NCBI GenBank assembly: GCA_022036555.1
Contig: CM039119.1
Coordinates: 20,425,095-20,489,094, forward strand
Direction: 5' to 3'
Source of the DNA: Microstegium vimineum
Taxonomy: Eukaryota; Streptophyta; Magnoliopsida; Poales; Poaceae
Length of the DNA stretch: 64,000 bases
Shown one piece after another: positions 57,915-64,000 of this stretch. The stretch's first letter is position 1. Each line of letters begins with the position of its first letter. The notes beneath the pieces were generated by a model, which was not told the DNA's origin, did no database searches, and saw only the letters and a list, made by a program, of their open reading frames with translations. A program made the position numbers and the translations under genes.

Positions 57915-59511
57915 TGAAGAATCATTGCCCTAGTTGGTTTCGGTGATTAACGACAATTAGAGATTATTATGGCTAACGTGTGTTTTGCAGAGGCTATGCG
58001 TAGCTTAGCCATAGTGATCAACAAGAATGGGCATTTATGGTCATCACTTAGCCCCCAAGATAGATATCGTTTTGGATTTCAAGGAGACATGATGAAGACC
58101 CTAGAATGATAGGCTAAGTGCCATAAGGTGATGAAGGGCACTTAGAAATAGATAGGGCTTCTCTTTTTATCTTTGACCATACTATTAAGAGGGGTTGAGA
58201 CTAGTAGCTTGACTTAGGTGTTGTGCACACTTGACTTCCTTAGCTCTAAGCAAGCCTATGGTGATCGTAAGATAGCCTAGAACAACTTCCATATTTATCG
58301 CGACGAAAAACGAAGTTGATAGAGCTGTTTTTTGGGCGTCGGACGCTCCTGACGGGGGCGCCGGATGCTGTCCGTCGTGCGGACAGAGGCGCCGGACGCT
58401 GGGTGGTTGAGTCCACAGCGTCCGTCGACCTTCCAGTAGAGATGTTTTTTGGCTAAGTTTTTCAGGGTCCGTCGGACGTTGTCCGTCGGCCAGGCGTCGG
58501 ACGCTGGGAAGAGCGTCCGTCGACCTTCCAGAGAGGGTGTTTTTCAGCCCGAGCCAGAGTGCAGCGTCGAACGCTGGGTTGAGCGTCCGTCGCCCCAGTG
58601 ACGTAGAGTCCATCGCTGGGAACAGTGTGTCAGAACTAGCCGTTGGGCAGGGCGTCGGACCGTCCGTCGCCTAGGCGTCGGAGTGTCCGTCGCCCAAACT
58701 ATGAACAGAACTAGACGTTGGGGCATGCGACAGACCGTCCGTCGCCTAGTCGACAGAGCGTCCGTTGCCAACTTAAGTTGCCAGCCCGAGGCAGTTTTCA
58801 GAGGGTCTATTTATAGCCCCTCCCACTTCTCTCCCACCTTGCCTTTGCTCATTTGAGTTGCTGAGTTTGTTGAGAAGGTTGGGAAGAGAGCAAGAGCCCT
58901 AGAGAGAGAGAGTGATTCGCGAATCCATCCATCCTCTCTCTAGTTCATCCAAGAGTTCAAGTGTGCATCCTCTAGTTGTGAAGCTTGAGTGAGTCAAGAG
59001 AAGATCGAGGCTTGTTACTCTTGGTGATCGACATCACCTAGACGGTCCGATGGTGCTCGGAGGAAGGTGATCGCCGGAGGATTGTCGGCGGCCCTTCTCC
59101 ATCGACGTTTGTGATCGGTTGTGGGCGATTCACCGAGCCGGAGTGGCGAAGAATCAGCCCGTAGAGAGCACTCATCCCTTGCGCGGGATTGAGGGGGAGC
59201 TATACCTTGCGAGGTGCTCCAACGAGGACTAGGGGGGAGTGTCGACTCCTCGATACCTCGGCAAAACATTGCCGTGTCAAGCATCTCTTTCCCTAGCTCT
59301 TTATTACCGCATTACTTTCCGCACTTGTCTTCCAATTCATACTAGAATTGTGTAGGAAGTTTTCGCTTTCCATTGACTTGGTACCGCTTTCTAGCTAGGA
59401 CACACAAGCGGTAGGCACTAGGGGGTTAATTGGCTCTTTATAGGTTTAATTCTTGTTTAGAAATTAAAAAGAGCCCAATTCACCCCCCTCTTGGGTATCT
59501 TGATCCTTTCA
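57915..59511 (+). repeat. 5' LTR of copia element 2
   Basis: Over 58335-58760 it has repeated GCGTCGGACGCT and GCGTCCGTCG words, a variant of the GTCCGGA block of the first element. A TATTTATAG box lies at 58808-58816. The last 250 bases are closely similar to the LTR end of copia element 1. Confidence 0.92.
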
Positions 59512-59513
59512 AT

Positions 59514-59525
59514 TGGTATCAGAGC
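59514..59525 (+). other. Primer-binding site of copia element 2
   Basis: tggtatcagagc, complementary to the 3' end of initiator tRNA-Met, lies two bases after the LTR. Confidence 0.9.
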
Positions 59526-59564
59526 AAGGTTTGCTCTAAATTAGGCTTCACCGCCTAGAGCAAG

Positions 59565-61972
59565 ATGTCCCATGGGGATGAACCACCTCCCATGTTCGAT
59601 GGAGACGACTTTCCTTATTGGAAAGTTCGTATGGAGGCCTATCTAGAGGCCGTTGACGTGGGCGTGCTCAAAGCCACCACTAAGGGAGGCACTCTCTTCG
59701 CGGAGGACCTCAACTTTGATAAGCACAATGCCAAGGCGAAGAACATTCTCTTTCGTTGCATTAGCAAGGATGTCTTCAACCGAGTGCGTAATGCCAAAGA
59801 CGCATTTGAGTTGTGGACCACTATTTGTGCTCTTCACGAAGGCACAAAGAGTGAGCATGAGGAACGCTATCACTTGGTCATGGTTAAGCTCAATTCTTTT
59901 TCCATGCATGCAAATGAAAATGCAAATGAAATGTACTCACGACTTAACATTATTGTAGAGGAATTGAATGGGCTCGGTCTCAACCAAATGGCACCGACCG
60001 ATGTGGTGCGCAAGATCCTTTGTGTCTTGCCCATTGAGAAGTATGGCCACATCGTCACGGTTCTTCACCAAGGAGATCTCTCCGCCGCTACACCAACACA
60101 AATCTTGGGAAAGATCAATGCCCATGAGATGTACATGAAGATTGGTGATGGTGGCTCTTCTTCATCCTCCAAGAAGAAAGAAAAAGAGAAGGAGGAGAAG
60201 AAGGACTTGTCACTCAAGGCATTCTCCTCGGAGAAGCACAGATGCAAGTCATGTATGAGAGTACAAGCGATGATGAGGATGATGATGACCTCGCTCTCAT
60301 GGTGAAGAAAACAACCAACATGTTGAAGAAGCTAAGCAAGAATGGAGTCAAGTTTGACTCAAAGAAGAAGAAATTCTTCATAAGCTCTTCAAGAAAGCCT
60401 CTCTCCAAGATGGATTGCTACAATTGTGGCAAACTTGGACACTTGGCTCATGCTTGCCCCGAAGAGAAGAAAGACAAGTACAAGAACAAGAAAGCAAACA
60501 AGTTCAAGTAATACAAGGGCAACAAAGATGAGTCAAGTGATGAGGAGAAGAAGGATGACAAGCCATTCAAGAAGAAGAAGAACTTCAACTTCCACAAGAA
60601 GAAGAAGAATGACAAAGCCTACATTGTTGGTGATTGGCTCACCGACATTGAAGACACAAGTGACTCATCCGGAGATGAAAGTGAAGAAGAGAAGGTGGCC
60701 GCCTTGGTGATTGGGTCATCTACTCCACCGCCACCCCCTCCATCATCTCCGGGCTCATCCTCTACACACCTATGCCTCATGGCTAAAGGTGACAAAAAGG
60801 TACAAAAAGAGGATAGTGATGATGAGGCTAGCTCTAGTGATGATAGTGATGATGAGTTTGAGGCACCTTCCTATGATGAGCTAATTGTAATTTGCAACAA
60901 ATATACTAAGCTCATTAGGAAGTATAAAGCTAAAAGTGAATCACTAGAGAAAGCCAATGATAACTTGCATGCTAAACTTGATGACTTGTCTAGTGCTAAT
61001 GATGATTTGAAGCTTGAGAACAAAACTCTCTCATCTAGCACTAGGGAGCTCAAAGCCTCACTCAAGCAAGCTAATGAGAAACATGATAAGCTTGAGAGGT
61101 CAACACAAGAGCTCCATACAAGATATAACTTGCTAAAAGATGACTACAACCAAGTTAAGAATGAACATGGTACACTTGTGATAGCTAATGAATTGCTTTC
61201 AAATGATCTTGCTACACATGTTGCTATTAACCCGGTTGTTAAGTGTCATATAGCTACTTCTTGTGAGGACTTGCTTGATGAAGTTGCTAGTGAGCAAAAT
61301 GCTAAGTGCAAGGGCAAGAAGGTAGTTGAGGCCGAAAAGCATGATGACTATGTGAAGATGAGGCAAGAAAACTCCAAGCTCAAGGAAGAGCTAATCAACC
61401 TCAAGGCAAGCAAGCCATTCACTATCAAGTTGGCCAAGCAAAATGACAAAGATGCAATGACCTTGATTAACTCTCTCAAAGAGGAAAATGCAAAGCTCAA
61501 GGTTGAGAAGATCAAGCTTGCAAGTGGATTGGAGAAGTTCACCAAGGGCCACAACCTCCAAAGTGAGCTCTTGATGAACACTATTATGAAGACCGACAAG
61601 ACCGGCATTGGGTTCAAGGAGAACCAAATCATGAAGGCCAAAGTCAAGATAGAAGCCAAGAACTACTACAAGAACAAGGCCATGAGAAACAACTATGACA
61701 CACCAAAGCCCAAGCCCAAGAAGTGCTATGGATGTGGTCAAGAGGGTCACTTTGAATCCCAATGCAAGACTCCACCTCCCAAGACCTTGCCCAAGCACAT
61801 AAGGCCTTTCGCTCATGATGCACACTTCATCATCAACAAGGACTCCAAGGGTAGACCCCAAGTTGTGTTTCTCGGTCCTAAGATGAAGAACAAGCCCAAA
61901 GCGCTATGGGACCTCGCCAAGTGTGGGTTCCCAAACAACAAGCTTAACTTCAAGTTGCTTGTGTGTAGGTGA
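59565..61972 (+). pseudogene. gag of copia element 2 (two zinc knuckles, coiled coil), one frameshift and one stop
   Basis: The frame starts MSHGDEPPPMFDGDDF. A shift near 60235-60245 and a TAA at 60509-60511 break it; beyond that it is open to TGA 61970-61972. Two CCHC knuckles are present: CYNCGKLGHLAHAC at about 60417 and CYGCGQEGHFESQC at about 61725. Between them lies a Lys/Asp-rich tract, then roughly 250 residues rich in Leu, Lys, Glu and Asn in heptad-like spacing (60900-61560), suggesting a coiled coil. The length, about 800 codons, is long for copia gag but usual for Sireviruses. Confidence 0.88.
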
Positions 61973-64000
61973 ACTACAAGACCGGTGGAAGTCATTGGGT
62001 GATTGATAGTGGATGCACTCAACATATGACCGGTGACTCCCGGATGTTCACCACACTTGAGGAAGATTGTGAAGGCCAAGACAAGATTACCTTTGGGGAC
62101 AATTCAAAAGGCAAAGTGCAAGGCCTAGGCAAAGTGGCAATCTCAAATGATCAATCAATATCAAATGACTTGCTAGTACAATCTTTGAGCTTCAACTTGC
62201 TATCGGTGGGACAACTATGTGATCTTGGTTTCCAATGTCTCTTCACTCCAAATGAGGTAATTGTGTCCAAAATTGAAGATTCATCATTGATATTCAACGG
62301 GTTTCGGCACAACAATCTCTACCTAGTGGACTTCACCTCAAATGAAGCTAGTTTGCAAACATGTCTATTCTCTAAGAGTTCTTTGGGTTGGCTATGGCAT
62401 AGAAGATTAGCTTATGTGGGAATGTCAACTTTGAAGAAGCTTGTCAAGGAGTTGGTTAGAGGTGTGAAGGATGTTGTGTTTGAGAAGGACAAACTTTGTA
62501 GTGCATGTCAAGCCGGCAAGCAAGTGGCAAACACTCATCCAACCAAAGCTTTCATGTCAACCTCAAGAGTCCTAGAGCTACTTCACATGGATCTATTTGG
62601 ACCTACCACCTATGCTAGCCTTGGTGGCAATCTATTTTGCTTGGTGGTATTTGATGACTACTCTAGGTACACTTGGGTGTTCTTTCTTCAATACAAGGGA
62701 GAAACTCAATCAATATTCAAAAAGTTTGCAACTAGAGCCCAAAATGAGTTTGATGTGAAGATCAAGAAGATAAGAAGTGACAATGGGACCGAGTTTGTGA
62801 ACACCAAGATTGAAGACTATTGTGATGAAGTTGGGATCAAGCATGAAGTGTCCGCCACCTATACCCCTCAACAAAATGGTGTAGTAGAGAGGAAGAACCG
62901 GACACTCATTACTCTTGCAAGATCAATGCTTGATGAATACAACACCCCCGAGAAGTTTTGGGCCGAAGCAATCAACACCGCATGCTATGCGGCCAACCGG
63001 CTATTTGTCCAAAGGCTTCTCAAGAAGACCCCCTATGAGCTTGTGAATGGGAAGAAACCGGATATATCTTTTTTCCGAGTGTTTGGTTGCAAAGTGTACA
63101 TCTACAAGAAGCGCCAACACTTGGGCAAGTTCCAAAGAAGATGTGACATTGGTTTCTTACTTGGTTATTCTCTTAAATCCAAGGCATATCGAGTATTTAA
63201 CAAAGCCTCCGGCCTAGTTGAAGAAACATATGACTTGAAGTTTGATGAAACTAATGGCTCTCAAGAAGAGCATGAAAATCTTGATGATGTAGGTGATGAA
63301 CCCTTGAGGGAGGCTATGAAGAATATGCCCGTTGGTGCAATCAACCCACAAGAGGTGGAAGAAGATGAAGATTACTCAAATCAAGAACCCTCTCCACCTC
63401 ACATGCCTCAAGTTGATGAAGAACAAGTGAGGGAAGCACAAGAAGATACCTTCATCCCTCAAGAACAAGCCGAGGCTCAAGCTAGTGATGTTGATGCACC
63501 ACAACCTCCTCCCCAAGTGATTAATAGAAGATCTACACCTATGCTTCAAGCCCATCCACAAGACCTCATCATAGGGAGTCCATCAAGGGGGGTAACAACT
63601 CGATCTAAACTTGCTTCTTATGTTGAACATCACTCCTTGTTTCCTTTGTTGAGCCTTCTAGTGTGGAGGATGCACTTGCAGATCCGGATTGGGTGAATGC
63701 CATGCACGAAGAGTTGAACCACTTCACTCGGAACGAAGTGTGGACACTAGTAGAAAAGCCCAAAGGAGCAAGAATCATTGGCACCAAGTGGGTGTTTAGG
63801 AACAAGCAAGATGATCAAGGCGTGGTTGTGAGAAACAAGGCAATATTGGTGGCAAAGGGGTTCTCCCAAGTTGAAGGCTTGGATTTTGGGGAGACCTTTG
63901 CACCGGTTGCAAGACTAGAAGCCATTCGTATCCTTTTGGCATATGCTTCACATCATAAAATGAAACTTTTTCAAATGGATGTGAAGAGTGCCTTTCTAAA
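61969..64000 (+). pseudogene. pol of copia element 2: protease, integrase, start of RT
   Basis: Protease shows WVIDSGCTQHMTGD at 61999. The integrase zinc region has LWHRRLAYVGM and CSACQAGK. The catalytic triad is visible in LHMDLFGP, IRSDNGTEF and QQNGVVERKNRT (about 62580-62900). A variable acidic linker follows to about 63600. A one-base deletion near 63638 shifts the frame; RT then begins with WVNAMHEELNHF at about 63690 and KLFQMDVKSAFL lies at the window edge. The pol frame is displaced from gag and has no ATG at its start. Confidence 0.9.

Larger units (their letters stand above)
57915..64000 (+). mobile_element. Second Sirevirus-like Ty1/copia element, 5' part
   Basis: It begins with a 1597-bp LTR (TGAAGAATC to TTTCA), then a canonical primer-binding site, gag, protease, integrase and the first part of RT, and runs out of the window. 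It is inserted in the gypsy 3' LTR after 'acccc', the expected target-duplication copy, whose partner is outside. Frameshifts and one stop make this copy non-functional, but it keeps the pol domains lacking in the first copia element. Confidence 0.92.

Overview
The window is nuclear DNA from a grass (Poaceae). Supporting this are intron-rich genes with GC-rich exons, many grass-type MITEs, and Sirevirus (Ty1/copia), Tat-type Ty3/gypsy, CACTA and MULE elements. Species cannot be fixed from sequence alone; a panicoid grass is a guess. No prokaryotic features, CRISPR arrays, tRNA or rRNA genes were seen.

Positions 1 to about 26.5 kb are a low-density gene island with five host genes whose exons could be placed by hand. 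They are an alpha-galactosidase (minus, 15 exons, 7158 to 4004), RNA polymerase zinc-ribbon subunit RPB12/RPABC4 (minus, 3 exons, 12106 to 9185, last exon 23 nt), an uncharacterised Cys-rich two-TM membrane protein (plus, 3 exons, 12999 to 14048), a type-A response regulator (plus, 5 exons, 17143 to 18122) and a cis-prenyltransferase (minus, 3 exons, 26455 to 25358, with a GC-AG intron). Each spliced model gives an exact whole number of codons and the length expected for its family. The genes do not form an operon or an obvious pathway. RPB12 and the membrane protein are divergent and share an 0.9 kb upstream region with a hairpin-forming inverted repeat. Spaces between genes hold MITEs, tandem duplications and a MULE transposase relic.

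Positions 27.2 to 64 kb are a nested transposon block. (1) A complete Sirevirus-like copia element, 27335-37256, has equal 1587-bp LTRs and a GTCAC target duplication. It sits inside a short MITE. Its pol is mostly deleted so that gag runs in frame into the C-terminal part of RT and RNase H, and it keeps a long env-like ORF. (2) A Tat-type gypsy element begins at 37761. It has a decayed gag-pol, an archaeal-type RNase H and an antisense gene upstream of its truncated 3' LTR. (3) A 10.8-kb CACTA element, 39977-50753, is inserted in the gypsy RT with a TGA target duplication. It carries a decayed TNP2 transposase and a decayed second gene. (4) A second Sirevirus-like copia element, 57915 to beyond the window, is inserted in the gypsy 3' LTR and holds gag, protease, integrase and the start of RT.

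The most interesting signals are a dense array of GGATC motifs, the core bound by type-B response regulators, upstream of the type-A response regulator; a third, internal cluster of the CACTA subterminal motif beside the TATA box of the second CACTA gene; the in-frame gag-RT/RNase H derivative; and a CpG-rich GTCCGGAC array that occurs both in the copia LTRs and again upstream of the env-like gene.
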